Below are positions 1 to 8,942 of a DNA stretch of 64,000 nucleotides, in pieces. The DNA lies in NCBI GenBank assembly GCA_018266575.1, contig JAFEAE010000023.1, positions 709,840 through 773,839 on the forward strand, given 5' to 3'. The stretch's first letter is position 1. Every line of letters begins with the position of its first letter. Source of the DNA: Bacteroidota bacterium. GTDB lineage: Bacteria > Bacteroidota > Bacteroidia > Chitinophagales > Chitinophagaceae. The notes under the pieces were generated by a model, which was not told the origin of the DNA, did not search any database, and worked only from the letters and a program-made list of their open reading frames with translations. The translations under genes and the position numbers were made by a program.

Positions 1-1301
1 GCCTGGGTTTAATCATCGTAATTGCAGAAGGTTTGTTTTTGAAAACAGGAAACCCGTTGTATGAACAAGCCACACGATTTTGGATAAAGATTTTTGCATT
101 AATATTTGGTATTGGCGTTGCTACCGGGATCATCATGGAATTTGAATTCGGAACAAACTGGTCAACCTATTCAAAATATGTTGGTGATATTTTCGGAAGT
201 GCATTGGCAGCAGAAGGAATATTTGCATTTGCATTAGAATCCGGGTTTCTCGGAATATTAATTTTTGGCTGGAACCGTGTAAGCCCACGCGTTCATTTTA
301 TTTCCGCACTGATGGTTTTTTTCGGGTCGCTTTTTTCTGCAGTATGGATCGTTGTTGCAAACTCGTGGCAACAAACCCCAGCTGGTTTTCATATTGTGGG
401 AGAAGGAATGAATGCCCGTGCAGAGATAACAGATTTCTGGGCGATGGTTTTTAATCCATCAAGTGTAGACCGTTTGTTGCATGTGTGGTGCGCTGCTGTA
501 TTATCCGGCGCATTTTTCGTATTAAGCGTAAGCGCATGGTACATCATCAAAAATAAACATCTTCCGATCGCACGTTCATCTTTCAAAATTGCATTGACCG
601 TTGCAACCATTTTTTCTTTATTGCAATTATTCACTGGCCATAAAAGCGCAGATGGCGTTTCAAAATATCAGCCGGCAAAATTAGCTGCGGCGGAAGGGCA
701 TTTCGATAGTTCCGCAAAGGCGGATATGTATTTGATAGGATATGTAAATAACAAAGAAGAAAAAACAAGCGGCATAAAAATTCCCGGCGGATTATCTTTT
801 TTAGTAACAGGAAATTTTAATGCTCCGGTAAAAGGATTGAATGCTTTTAAAAAAGATGAAAGACCGTCGCAGGTGAATACTATTTTTCAATTTTATCATG
901 CGATGATCATTGTAGGAATGATGATGATCGCAATGACACTTTATGCTTCTTTTTTGTGGTGGAGAAATAAATTGTTTGAAAAGAAATGGCTGATGATTTT
1001 GTTTGTATGGAGTGTGTTATTACCGCAGATCGGGAACCAGTCGGGATGGTTTACTGCAGAGATCGGCCGCCAGCCATGGATCGTATATGGATTACTAAAG
1101 ACGTCTGATGCGTTATCAAAAGCGGTAACGGCAAACCAGGTTATTTTTTCACTGATCTTGTTTACGGTTGTGTACATTTTTTTATTTGCATTGTTCCTGT
1201 TTTTACTCAATAGAAAAATTCAGCATGGGCCTGTGGAATATAGTAACCAGGAATTAATCGGCGATGCAGCAAAAAGAGATAACCCGATCATGACACATTA
1301 A
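1..1301 (+). CDS. cydA: Cytochrome bd oxidase subunit I, 5'-truncated by window edge
   Basis: Subunit I of cytochrome bd quinol oxidase, a membrane terminal oxidase that takes electrons from quinol and reduces O2 to water. The frame is open from base 3 and reads LGLIIVIAEGLFLKTGNP before the first possible start (a TTG at 33), so the true start lies upstream of the window and about 30 residues, including the first haem-ligand His, are missing. The signature GWFTAEIGRQPW near the C-terminal third and many hydrophobic helices are visible. The region between helices 6 and 7 is short, as in the short Q-loop class. It is followed after 14 bases by cydB, so the two are surely cotranscribed. Family assignment is very secure. 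Confidence 0.96.
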   Translation, partial: LGLIIVIAEGLFLKTGNPLYEQATRFWIKIFALIFGIGVATGIIMEFEFGTNWSTYSKYVGDIFGSALAAEGIFAFALESGFLGILIFGWNRVSPRVHFISALMVFFGSLFSAVWIVVANSWQQTPAGFHIVGEGMNARAEITDFWAMVFNPSSVDRLLHVWCAAVLSGAFFVLSVSAWYIIKNKHLPIARSSFKIALTVATIFSLLQLFTGHKSADGVSKYQPAKLAAAEGHFDSSAKADMYLIGYVNNKEEKTSGIKIPGGLSFLVTGNFNAPVKGLNAFKKDERPSQVNTIFQFYHAMIIVGMMMIAMTLYASFLWWRNKLFEKKWLMILFVWSVLLPQIGNQSGWFTAEIGRQPWIVYGLLKTSDALSKAVTANQVIFSLILFTVVYIFLFALFLFLLNRKIQHGPVEYSNQELIGDAAKRDNPIMTH

Positions 1302-1315
1302 TAAAACCAACAAAA

Positions 1316-2344
1316 ATGTTTCTTGGAGTAAGTTATAATGTTTGGTGGTTCCTGGTGTTTGGCGCAGTAATCAGCGGCTATGCAATACTCGATGGCTTTG
1401 ATCTCGGTGCAGGTTCGCTGCATTTATTTTTGAAAAAAGAACAAAGCCGGCGCATTGCATTAAATGCCATTGGCCCGGTTTGGGACGGAAATGAAGTGTG
1501 GCTTGTAATCGGCGGCGGCGCTTTGTTTGCGGGATTTCCAATAGCTTATGCCGCTATCTTTTCTGCATTCTATATTCCATTTATGGTGTTTTTAGTTGGA
1601 TTGATTTTTCGTGCAACAGCCATTGAATTCAGAAGCAAGGAACCGATGTTATGGTGGAGAAAAATGTGGGATATTTTTTACAGCATATCAAGTATAATTA
1701 TTGCATTATGCCTTGGCTTAATGTTGGGCAATGTAGTAAATGGGCTGCCATTGAATGCGCAAAGAGAATTTTCAGGAAACTGGCTTTCTTTCTTTAACCC
1801 GTTTGCAATATTGGTGGCTATAACAACATTAGCATTGTTCATGATGCACGGGGCCATTTTTCTTACTATGAAAACGGAAAACCGCTTGTATGCGAAGCTG
1901 CATATCCTTGCAAATAATTTTATTATTTTTTTTGTGATCAGTTTTGTGATTACAACATTGTATACGCTTTTATACATTTCGCACCTGAGTGATTTTTTCA
2001 AAAGCAATCCGCATTATTTTATTATTCCATTATTAATGACACTTGCCATTGCAAATATTCCACGCCAGATAAAAAAGGGGAAATACCGATATGCATTTAT
2101 CAGTTCTTCTGTAACAATCGCATTGCTGTTGATAATGGTTGCGCTTGAAGTATTTCCTTATTTATTATACTCGCCGCAAACCCCTGCAAACAGTATCACC
2201 ATTGATAACGCTGCATCTTCCATAAAAACGATGAAGATATTATTGATCATTGCAGCTGTAGGAACGCCGCTTGTTGCTACATACACATCCTTTGTTTTCT
2301 GGACATTCAAGGGAAAAGTTGTTTTGGATGAAACGAGTTATTAG
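1316..2344 (+). CDS. cydB: Cytochrome bd oxidase subunit II
   Basis: Subunit II of the cytochrome bd quinol oxidase, 342 residues, which packs against CydA in the inner membrane. It shows the family signatures ISGYAILDGFDLGAG near residue 20 and GPVWDGNEVWLVIGGGALF near residue 53, and about eight hydrophobic helices. The ATG at 1316 lies 14 bases after the cydA stop. No small CydX-type subunit was recognised directly downstream; the next frame is a GNAT acetyltransferase. A bd oxidase points to growth under low oxygen or respiratory stress. Confidence 0.96.
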   Translation: MFLGVSYNVWWFLVFGAVISGYAILDGFDLGAGSLHLFLKKEQSRRIALNAIGPVWDGNEVWLVIGGGALFAGFPIAYAAIFSAFYIPFMVFLVGLIFRATAIEFRSKEPMLWWRKMWDIFYSISSIIIALCLGLMLGNVVNGLPLNAQREFSGNWLSFFNPFAILVAITTLALFMMHGAIFLTMKTENRLYAKLHILANNFIIFFVISFVITTLYTLLYISHLSDFFKSNPHYFIIPLLMTLAIANIPRQIKKGKYRYAFISSSVTIALLLIMVALEVFPYLLYSPQTPANSITIDNAASSIKTMKILLIIAAVGTPLVATYTSFVFWTFKGKVVLDETSY

Positions 2345-2389
2345 GTGAGTTATGAAAAATTGATTGTATTAATTTCATTGCAAAAAATT

Positions 2390-2833
2390 ATGTTGATAAG
2401 AAGAGCTACAATAAAAGATATCCCCCGGCTTTCTGTATTGTTTGATCTGTACAGAATTTTTTATAAAAAAGAATCTGATATCAACGGTGCGAAAAAGTTT
2501 TTGGAAGAAAGGATTTTGAATAATGAATCCATCATTTTTGTTGCAGAAGAAGAAAATTTGTTACTTGGTTTTACACAATTATATCCCTTATTTTCCAGCA
2601 CGCGAATGAAACGTAGCTGGGTGTTAAACGATTTATTCGTGTTACGAGAACATCGAGGAAAAGGAATATCAAAACAACTAATTGACCAAGCAAAAGAAAT
2701 AGCTAAAGAAACGCAAGCCGCAGGAGTCGCTTTAGAAACAGAAAAAACAAACCTCATCGGAAATAATCTTTACCCTTCTTCCGGATTTGTGTTGAATACA
2801 GAAAATAATTTTTACTGGTGGAGTAATGAATGA
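2390..2833 (+). CDS. GNAT family N-acetyltransferase
   Basis: Predicted acetyl-CoA dependent N-acetyltransferase of about 147 residues; the acceptor is unknown. It starts MLIRRATIKDIPRLSVLF, a typical GNAT beginning, and carries the acetyl-CoA loop LREHRGKGISKQLI about residue 92, followed by a helix and the segment GVALETEKTNLIGNNLYPSSGF that closes the fold. The open frame extends back to a GTG at 2345 directly abutting cydB, but the ATG at 2390 agrees with the usual family start. It could be cotranscribed with cydAB. It ends at a long palindrome shared with the convergent mgtE gene. Confidence 0.85.
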   Translation: MLIRRATIKDIPRLSVLFDLYRIFYKKESDINGAKKFLEERILNNESIIFVAEEENLLLGFTQLYPLFSSTRMKRSWVLNDLFVLREHRGKGISKQLIDQAKEIAKETQAAGVALETEKTNLIGNNLYPSSGFVLNTENNFYWWSNE

Positions 2834-2901
2834 GGAAAGACGGAAAGGCCGAAAGTCAGAAAAGTCCGTGGTGTACTTCTTTCGGTCTTTCCGACTTCCT
2901 C
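2832..2901. repeat. Imperfect palindrome between convergent genes
   Basis: Arms of about 25 bases (2832-2856 and 2875-2901) form an inverted repeat built around CGGAAAGGCCGAAAG and CTTTCGGTCTTTCCG. It sits exactly between the stop codons of the GNAT gene and mgtE, which converge, so it may act as a two-way terminator. There is no clear U-run, so that is inference. A second short inverted pair (AGTCCGT at 2863, ACGGACT at 2906) overlaps it. Confidence 0.7.
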
Positions 2902-2917
2902 TCTTACGGACTACCCT

Positions 2918-4285
2918 CTACAACAACGTTCCCCGCATTACAATAAAAGCTACCGTAAAATAAATTACCAATCCGGTTACATCTACAAGCGTTGCAACAA
3001 ACGGAGCTGATGACGCAGCAGGATCAGCGCCAAGTTTTTTCAATACTAACGGTAACATAGAACCGGAAATCGTTCCCCATAATACTACACCAATCAATGC
3101 AAAGAACACAGTTGTTGAAACAAGCAGCCAATGTTCTCCGTAATTATACCAATTGAATTGCTGCCAGATGGTAATTCTTAAAAAACCCACAATACCAAGA
3201 ATTGTTCCGAGAACAATACCGGACAAAATTTCTTTGCGCATTACTCGCCACCAGTCTCTAAAACCAATTTCACCGAGCGCCATTGCACGAATGATTATTG
3301 ATGAAGCCTGCGAACCAGAGTTTCCGCCGCTTGAAATAATCAATGGAATAAACAAGGCAAGTACAACGGCTTTGCTGATCTCTCCTTCAAAATGACCCAT
3401 AGCTGTTGCGGTTAACATCTCGCCTAAAAATAAAATGATGAGCCATCCTGCACGTTTTTTTATGAGGCTAAAAAACGGAATGGTTGTATAAGGCTCATCC
3501 AATGCCTCAGAACCCCCGATCTTTTGTATTTCGCGGGTGTCTTCTTTTTCTGCTAACCTTAATACATCATCCAAAGTTACAATTCCGAGAAGTACGCCAC
3601 TGTCGTCTGTTACAGGCAAAGCAAAGCGGCTGTTGTTCCGAAATACCCGTATCGTTTCTTTTTGCGCATCGTTCGCACGTAAACAAATGAATTGATAATC
3701 CATTATCTGTTCTACAAGCGTAGACGGATCAACCACTAAAAAATCTTTTATATTAATATCATCGATCAGCACGCCCTGATCATCTACAACAAATAGAAAA
3801 TTCAATGTCTCTGTTGCACGCCCGCGTTGTTTAATGGTATCAAGCACTTGTTGAACCGTATCCGTTTTTTTAATAGCTACATAATCGGGCGTCATCAATC
3901 TTCCGACAGAACCTTCTGGATAACCGAGCAATTCCAATGTTTCTTCACGTGCTTCAGGGTTTAATATCTTCAATAATTCTTTCACAGCATTTCCGGGAAG
4001 TAATGCAAGAAAAGCAGTTCTGTCATCGGGCTTTAATGCATTCAATAACTCTGCTGCTTTTTCTTCAGGCAACGATCGGATGATGACTTCCTGTTTCTTT
4101 TTTCTTAAAAATTTAAACGCACGGGCTGCATGTGTAGGATCAAGGTTTTGGAACAACTTCACCGCCCAATTGGTGTATTTGTTTGTGAACTCCACAATAT
4201 CTTTCGTGGACATTTTGTTCAACTTCACAAAATCAGTAATACGATTGTGCTGCAACAGGTTTTTGATATCATTCAGGTTGAGCAT
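2918..4285 (-). CDS. mgtE: Magnesium transporter MgtE
   Basis: Mg2+ channel/transporter of the MgtE (SLC41-like) family, 455 residues, normal length. Residues 1-125 form the helical N domain with DPTHAARAF and LPEEKAAELL repeats. Residues 130-250 contain two CBS domains (first starts MTPDYVAIKKTDTVQQVL, second VFRNNSRFALPVTDDSG), which in this family sense cytosolic Mg2+ and gate the pore. The C-terminal part has five membrane helices with the signature LIISSGGNSGSQASSIIIRA and an acidic helix end near VATLVDVTG. The gene stands alone, converging on the GNAT gene. Function is secure from family knowledge. Confidence 0.95.
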   Translation of the reverse strand: MLNLNDIKNLLQHNRITDFVKLNKMSTKDIVEFTNKYTNWAVKLFQNLDPTHAARAFKFLRKKKQEVIIRSLPEEKAAELLNALKPDDRTAFLALLPGNAVKELLKILNPEAREETLELLGYPEGSVGRLMTPDYVAIKKTDTVQQVLDTIKQRGRATETLNFLFVVDDQGVLIDDINIKDFLVVDPSTLVEQIMDYQFICLRANDAQKETIRVFRNNSRFALPVTDDSGVLLGIVTLDDVLRLAEKEDTREIQKIGGSEALDEPYTTIPFFSLIKKRAGWLIILFLGEMLTATAMGHFEGEISKAVVLALFIPLIISSGGNSGSQASSIIIRAMALGEIGFRDWWRVMRKEILSGIVLGTILGIVGFLRITIWQQFNWYNYGEHWLLVSTTVFFALIGVVLWGTISGSMLPLVLKKLGADPAASSAPFVATLVDVTGLVIYFTVAFIVMRGTLL

Positions 4286-4396
4286 ACGAAAAAAATTGAA
4301 ATGCTGAAATAATCGGTACTAAAAATCGAGCCCGAAAAATTAAGGATTTATGCTGAAAAGCAAGAATGAAATATGAGAAGAAAAAATTATTTTCTT

Positions 4397-5311
4397 TTAT
4401 GACGCAACTAATGCAGCAGCCCCGAAAACACCGGCGCTATCCCCAAGAGACGGTTTAAGAATTAACGTGTGTACGGCATCATTAAAAATATTTTTCTGAA
4501 GGCTGGCAATTCCTTCTGAGTACAATTCATCAATATTTCCAACGCCACCGCCAACAACAATTACATCCGGGTCAAGAATATTTGTGATCACCGAAATAGC
4601 CCGCCCGAAAAAATAGGTAAGCCGCTCTATTGTCCTTGTAGCAGCAGGATCATTTTTTGCACGATGGTTTTCCACAATCTGTTTCAATGAAATTTTTTTT
4701 CCGCTGATGCTTTCATAAAATTTTTCAGTGGCCGGGCCAGATATAACTGTTTCTACACAACCTGTTTTTCCGCAGTAACAATGGCCACCAGATTCATCCA
4801 AAAAATTATGGCCCCACTCGCCACCAATACCATGGTGCCCGTTCCAGACTTTTCCGTCAATCACAACGCCACCGCCAACACCGGTTCCCATAATAATTCC
4901 AAAAACCATTTTTGCACCCGGAGCTTTTTCTCTTACAGCACCCAAAGTTGTTTCAGCCAGTGCAAAACAATTTGCATCGTTTGCAATAACAGCAGGTACG
5001 CCTAATTTTTCTTCAAGGTCTTTTTGAAAAAATTTCCCGTTCAATGAAGTGGTGTTACAGTTTTTCATCCTTTTGGTTAGCGGATCTGAAATTCCCGGCG
5101 TTCCAAAACCTATTTTCGCAGGAACAAGGCCGGAAGTTGCTTTCATCTGCTCAATTAACCCTGCGATTTGATTGATGATATGATCATAGCCTTTGTCTGA
5201 TTCAGTATTAATACGTAGTCGTATAATTGACTGTGGACCATTTACCGACGAAAGAATTATTCCTTCTGTTTTTGTTCCGCCAAGGTCAATTCCCCAAAGT
5301 TCATTACTCAT
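4397..5311 (-). CDS. ROK family sugar kinase
   Basis: ATP-dependent sugar kinase of the ROK family, 304 residues. The phosphate-binding motif DLGGTKTEG is at residue 9, the catalytic Asp in AVIANDANCFALAE is about residue 112, the ATP motif GTGVGGGVV follows at 142, and the zinc site HCYCGKTGC is at 177-185 after GIGGEWGHN. The sequence around NDANCFALAE and the zinc loop resembles NagK (N-acetylglucosamine kinase) and Mak (fructokinase), but the substrate cannot be fixed. A TTACTTTG element on the minus strand at 5353-5360 is a candidate -7 box. The gene is divergent from the ATP-grasp operon. Confidence 0.88.
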   Translation of the reverse strand: MSNELWGIDLGGTKTEGIILSSVNGPQSIIRLRINTESDKGYDHIINQIAGLIEQMKATSGLVPAKIGFGTPGISDPLTKRMKNCNTTSLNGKFFQKDLEEKLGVPAVIANDANCFALAETTLGAVREKAPGAKMVFGIIMGTGVGGGVVIDGKVWNGHHGIGGEWGHNFLDESGGHCYCGKTGCVETVISGPATEKFYESISGKKISLKQIVENHRAKNDPAATRTIERLTYFFGRAISVITNILDPDVIVVGGGVGNIDELYSEGIASLQKNIFNDAVHTLILKPSLGDSAGVFGAAALVAS

Positions 5312-5432
5312 GTTGTAAGATGTGAGAAGTAAGAAGAATTATTGCGCTGCTACAAAGTAAAAATAAGTTCGAAAACCTGTATTTATTTTTTAAAGAAAAC
5401 TTATTTTGAAATGGATTAGCCAATTTATTTTT

Positions 5433-5440
5433 TATATTTG
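5433..5440 (+). promoter_or_regulatory. Candidate -7 box TATATTTG for the ATP-grasp operon
   Basis: TATATTTG matches the Bacteroidota sigma-factor -7 consensus TAnnTTTG. It lies 49 bases before the ATG at 5489. A TTTG at 5405-5408 is the nearest -33-like element, but the 24-base spacer is longer than usual. The last three bases are the TTG that an ORF finder would take as the gene start. Confidence 0.5.
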
Positions 5441-5488
5441 ATTATACCGACGATTGCCTGCCAGGATTCTTCCATCCAACCAAAAGTT

Positions 5489-6937
5489 ATGCAAACGAGT
5501 GAACTGATCAATACATACTATGTAGATGCGAACACGTGGGATGAAATGTATACCAACTCTTCCGTGCGGGACCAATACAAAAGTGTTGTGGAATTTATGC
5601 AGCAATTAAGTATTGATGAATTGAACAAGAAGGAAGAATTAGCCAGGCGTTTGTTCATGAGCCAGGGCATAACATTTACCGTGTACAGCAGCGGCGAAGG
5701 AATAGAAAAAATTTTTCCTTTTGATATCATTCCACGTATCATCACAGCTTCCGAATGGGATTATATAGAAAGAGGGATTAAACAACGCCTGAAAGCGCTT
5801 AACCTTTTTTTGAAAGATGTGTACAACGAACAATTCATTATTAAAGACGGGATTGTTCCGATAGAAATGATCTATAGCTGCCCGCATTACCTGCGGGAGA
5901 TGTATCGCTTTCCTGTGCCGCATGATATTTATGTACACATTTCCGGGATTGACCTGATACGAAACAGCGACGGGTCTTTTTATATATTAGAAGATAACCT
6001 TCGTACACCCAGCGGCGTTAGTTACATGCTCGAAAACCGAGAAATAACAAAGCGTCTTTTTCCTGATTTGCTTCCGAAGAATACTGTCCGCACGGTTACT
6101 GAGTATCCGAATATTCTTCACAAAAATTTAGTAGCGTTATCGCCGAGGCAGATTTCGCATCCTACTATTGTTTTATTAACTCCGGGAATTTATAATTCAG
6201 CATATTTTGAACATACAACACTTGCGAGGTTAATGGGAGTTGAATTGGTAGAAGGAAGGGACCTTGTTGTAGATAATCATCGTGTGTATATGAAAACAAC
6301 ATCGGGATTGCAACAGGTGGATGTTATATACAGAAGAGTAGATGATGAATTTTTGGACCCGCTTGTTTTTAACCCTGGAAGCATGCTTGGTGTTGCAGGA
6401 ATAATGAGCGCTTACCGGAAAGGAAATGTGGCTATTGCCAATGCTGTTGGAAATGGTGTTGCAGATGATAAGGCAATTTACACGTATGTTCCTTCGATGA
6501 TCCGTTATTACCTGAACGAAGAGCCGATCCTGAAAAACGTTCCTACCTATCATTTGGGAAAGCAGGAAGAACGCGAATATGTTTTTTCAAACATGAACAG
6601 GATGGTAATAAAGAAAACAAATGAAAGTGGCGGGTACGGAATGTTGATGGGGCACACAGCCAGTGAGCAGGAAATTGATGCGTACAAAAATGAAATTATC
6701 AAAGATCCGCGCCAATACATTGCGCAACCGATAATCAGTTTGTCTTCATCTCCATGTTATATGCAGGGAAAATTGCAACCCCGGAGAGTTGACCTGCGGC
6801 CGTATGCATTATGCGGGCCGGATGGGATACAAATTGTTCCGGGGGGATTGACACGCGTTGCATTGCGTGAAGGTTCATTAGTAGTGAATTCATCGCAGGG
6901 AGGAGGAAGTAAAGATACATGGGTGCTTGCAGGATAA
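5489..6937 (+). CDS. Circularly permuted ATP-grasp protein (type 2)
   Basis: Predicted ATP-dependent carboxylate-amine ligase of the circularly permuted ATP-grasp type 2 family (old DUF404/DUF407), about 482 residues from the ATG at 5489. The signature ILEDNLRTPSGVSYMLENR, carrying Mg/ATP ligands, lies about residue 170; further conserved blocks are QVDVIYRRVDDEFLDPL, VAIANAVGNGVADDKAIY, VIKKTNESGGYGMLMG and VVNSSQGGGSKDTWVL. The open frame continues upstream to a TTG at 5438, but that TTG is the end of a promoter box, so the ATG is preferred. It heads an operon with an alpha-E protein and a transglutaminase-like protein. Comparative genomics predicts that this trio makes or modifies a peptide; substrate unknown. 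Confidence 0.9.
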   Translation: MQTSELINTYYVDANTWDEMYTNSSVRDQYKSVVEFMQQLSIDELNKKEELARRLFMSQGITFTVYSSGEGIEKIFPFDIIPRIITASEWDYIERGIKQRLKALNLFLKDVYNEQFIIKDGIVPIEMIYSCPHYLREMYRFPVPHDIYVHISGIDLIRNSDGSFYILEDNLRTPSGVSYMLENREITKRLFPDLLPKNTVRTVTEYPNILHKNLVALSPRQISHPTIVLLTPGIYNSAYFEHTTLARLMGVELVEGRDLVVDNHRVYMKTTSGLQQVDVIYRRVDDEFLDPLVFNPGSMLGVAGIMSAYRKGNVAIANAVGNGVADDKAIYTYVPSMIRYYLNEEPILKNVPTYHLGKQEEREYVFSNMNRMVIKKTNESGGYGMLMGHTASEQEIDAYKNEIIKDPRQYIAQPIISLSSSPCYMQGKLQPRRVDLRPYALCGPDGIQIVPGGLTRVALREGSLVVNSSQGGGSKDTWVLAG

Positions 6938-6992
6938 TAACGCGGATGTATAACCGAAACTACATTGGGAAACCAAAACGTAAATCAGATTC

Positions 6993-7925
6993 ATGCTTAG
7001 CCGGGTTGCAGATAGTTTATATTGGATGAGCCGTTATATGGAGCGGGCAGATGGCATATTGCGCATGCTTAAGATCAATTATGCATCATCGCAGGATGAT
7101 ATCAATGAATTTTCCTGGAAGTCTGTGTTGCGCATCTTCACGTATTTGGAAGAAGAGCAGGCCAATGCAATTGCACATCATTCGCGTGCGGTGCTTCAAT
7201 ATATGGTGACAGATAAAGAAAATCCCAACTCCGTGGTGAACATCGTTACGCATGCAAGGGAAAATGCAAGAAGCGTTCAGGACCATATCACCAAAGAAGT
7301 CTGGCAATGCCTGAATGATTTTTATCACACCGTTCGTACAGATCAACTTATACAGTGGTTAGATAAAGATGATCCTGTTACTGTTTTAGATGTGCTGATA
7401 AAACAAGGAATGCTCTATTATGGAACAGCGGATATTACTATGGCAAGAGGCGAAGGATATAATTTTCTGAACATTGGAAAATTCCTGGAACGAGGAGTTC
7501 AATCTGCTGATATTCTCGATGTAAAATTCCGCGATCTTGATTATGATCTTTCAAAAGCAGACACGATATATTGGAAATACATGTTGCTTTCTATTTCTGG
7601 TTATGAATTGTATCTGAAAACATACCGAAGCGGATTTGAAGCGAAGAATGTTGTTGAACAAATTGTTTTGAATGTCGATTTTCCCCGTTCGGTTTTGTAT
7701 TCGATAAATCAGTTACATCGTTATTTTGAGCGCTTCAAATCAGAAAAAAATGAGGAAGGTTACCAGAAGATTAATTTCCTGATCGGGAAATTAAAAAGTA
7801 AAGTAAAATATTCAACGGTAGATTCTATACTTAAAGAAGGCTTGCATACGTATTTATCAGGAATCAAAGAAAGCCTGTATGAAGTTGCGAATGCACTCAA
7901 TCAAAATTACTTTGCATATACTTAA
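6993..7925 (+). CDS. Alpha-E domain protein (DUF403)
   Basis: All-helical protein of 310 residues, nearly always encoded beside the circularly permuted ATP-grasp ligase. It starts with the family hallmark MLSRVADSLYWMSRYMERA and contains VVNIVTHARENARSVQDHI and FLNIGKFLERGVQSADIL. No catalytic residues are established. It begins 55 bases after the ATP-grasp stop and is followed 59 bases later by the transglutaminase-like gene. Its likely role, from context, is as a partner of the ligase. The family call is secure; the function is not. Confidence 0.92.
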   Translation: MLSRVADSLYWMSRYMERADGILRMLKINYASSQDDINEFSWKSVLRIFTYLEEEQANAIAHHSRAVLQYMVTDKENPNSVVNIVTHARENARSVQDHITKEVWQCLNDFYHTVRTDQLIQWLDKDDPVTVLDVLIKQGMLYYGTADITMARGEGYNFLNIGKFLERGVQSADILDVKFRDLDYDLSKADTIYWKYMLLSISGYELYLKTYRSGFEAKNVVEQIVLNVDFPRSVLYSINQLHRYFERFKSEKNEEGYQKINFLIGKLKSKVKYSTVDSILKEGLHTYLSGIKESLYEVANALNQNYFAYT

Positions 7926-7984
7926 ACTACATTCTCTATTTTTGTTAACCGTTACATTGTAAAACAATCAAGTTAAACTAACTG

Positions 7985-8941
7985 ATGCCCCGTTTTAATA
8001 TTCACCACGTCACAAAATATACATACGAGTCCCCTGTTCGTGATAGCGCCAATCAAATTGTTCTTTTCCCTATCGAAGATCAATACCAGGAAGTAATGAA
8101 ACAGCAATTGTTTATTTCCGGGGAGCCAGACGTAGAAAAATTCAAGGATTATTATGGCAATGAGATCGGGTTGTTCATGAACGCAGAACCGCATACCGAA
8201 TTAACGATCGATTCCAAAGTAGAAGTGATCACGCGGTCAAAGCGGAGACCTTCTGATGACAAAAATAAAGAAGCGCAGTGGGCGAATATATATGCTGCTG
8301 TTAATGATCCGTCATACATCGATTTTTTAAAACAGGAACAATTCAATGCGTTGGATGAAGTGCGTGTAATTGCCAATGCAGATGAATGTATTATGCTTAC
8401 GCCATTAAAAGCTGCAGAACGATTTAACGAGTATGTATACACGAACTTCAAATACATTAAAGGCGTTACTTCTGTAGAAACAACCATTGATGAGATCTGG
8501 AAATTAAAAGCCGGCGTTTGCCAGGATTTTGCACACATATTATTAGTAATGCTTCGTATGATCTGCATTCCGGCACGATATGTCAGCGGGTATATCTGTC
8601 CGAATAAAAATGGCATGCGTGGCGAAGGCGCAACACATGCATGGGTAGAAGCATATATTCCTTTTTATGGTTGGCTTGGCCTGGACCCTACCAACAATTG
8701 TATTGTTGATGATTTGCATGTGCGACTTGCCGTGGGAAGAAATTTCAGTGATTGTTCCCCTGTGAAAGGAACGTATAAAGGGACTTCAGACCATGTGCTG
8801 GAAGTAGGCGTTTCTGTTTCTTATGAAGATGGAAAAACAAGTACAGAGGAAAAAATTGTATTAACGCCACAATCCGTTAAAAACGGAGTTCCGCAAAATT
8901 CATACAGAAGATATATGGAAATGATGCAGCAACAGCAGTAA
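7985..8941 (+). CDS. Transglutaminase-like cysteine protease-fold protein
   Basis: Transglutaminase-superfamily protein of 318 residues, no signal peptide, so probably cytosolic. An N-terminal beta domain (about 1-80, starting FNIHHVTKYTYESPV) precedes the papain-like core. The catalytic triad is visible: Cys in AGVCQDFAH about residue 178, His in GATHAWVEAY about residue 217, Asp in GWLGLDPTNN about residue 234. Members cleave or form amide bonds. As the third gene of the ATP-grasp/alpha-E operon it may reverse or finish the linkage made by the ligase, which is inference. It ends one base before the convergent hydroxylase gene. Confidence 0.92.
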   Translation: MPRFNIHHVTKYTYESPVRDSANQIVLFPIEDQYQEVMKQQLFISGEPDVEKFKDYYGNEIGLFMNAEPHTELTIDSKVEVITRSKRRPSDDKNKEAQWANIYAAVNDPSYIDFLKQEQFNALDEVRVIANADECIMLTPLKAAERFNEYVYTNFKYIKGVTSVETTIDEIWKLKAGVCQDFAHILLVMLRMICIPARYVSGYICPNKNGMRGEGATHAWVEAYIPFYGWLGLDPTNNCIVDDLHVRLAVGRNFSDCSPVKGTYKGTSDHVLEVGVSVSYEDGKTSTEEKIVLTPQSVKNGVPQNSYRRYMEMMQQQQ

Positions 8942-8942
8942 T

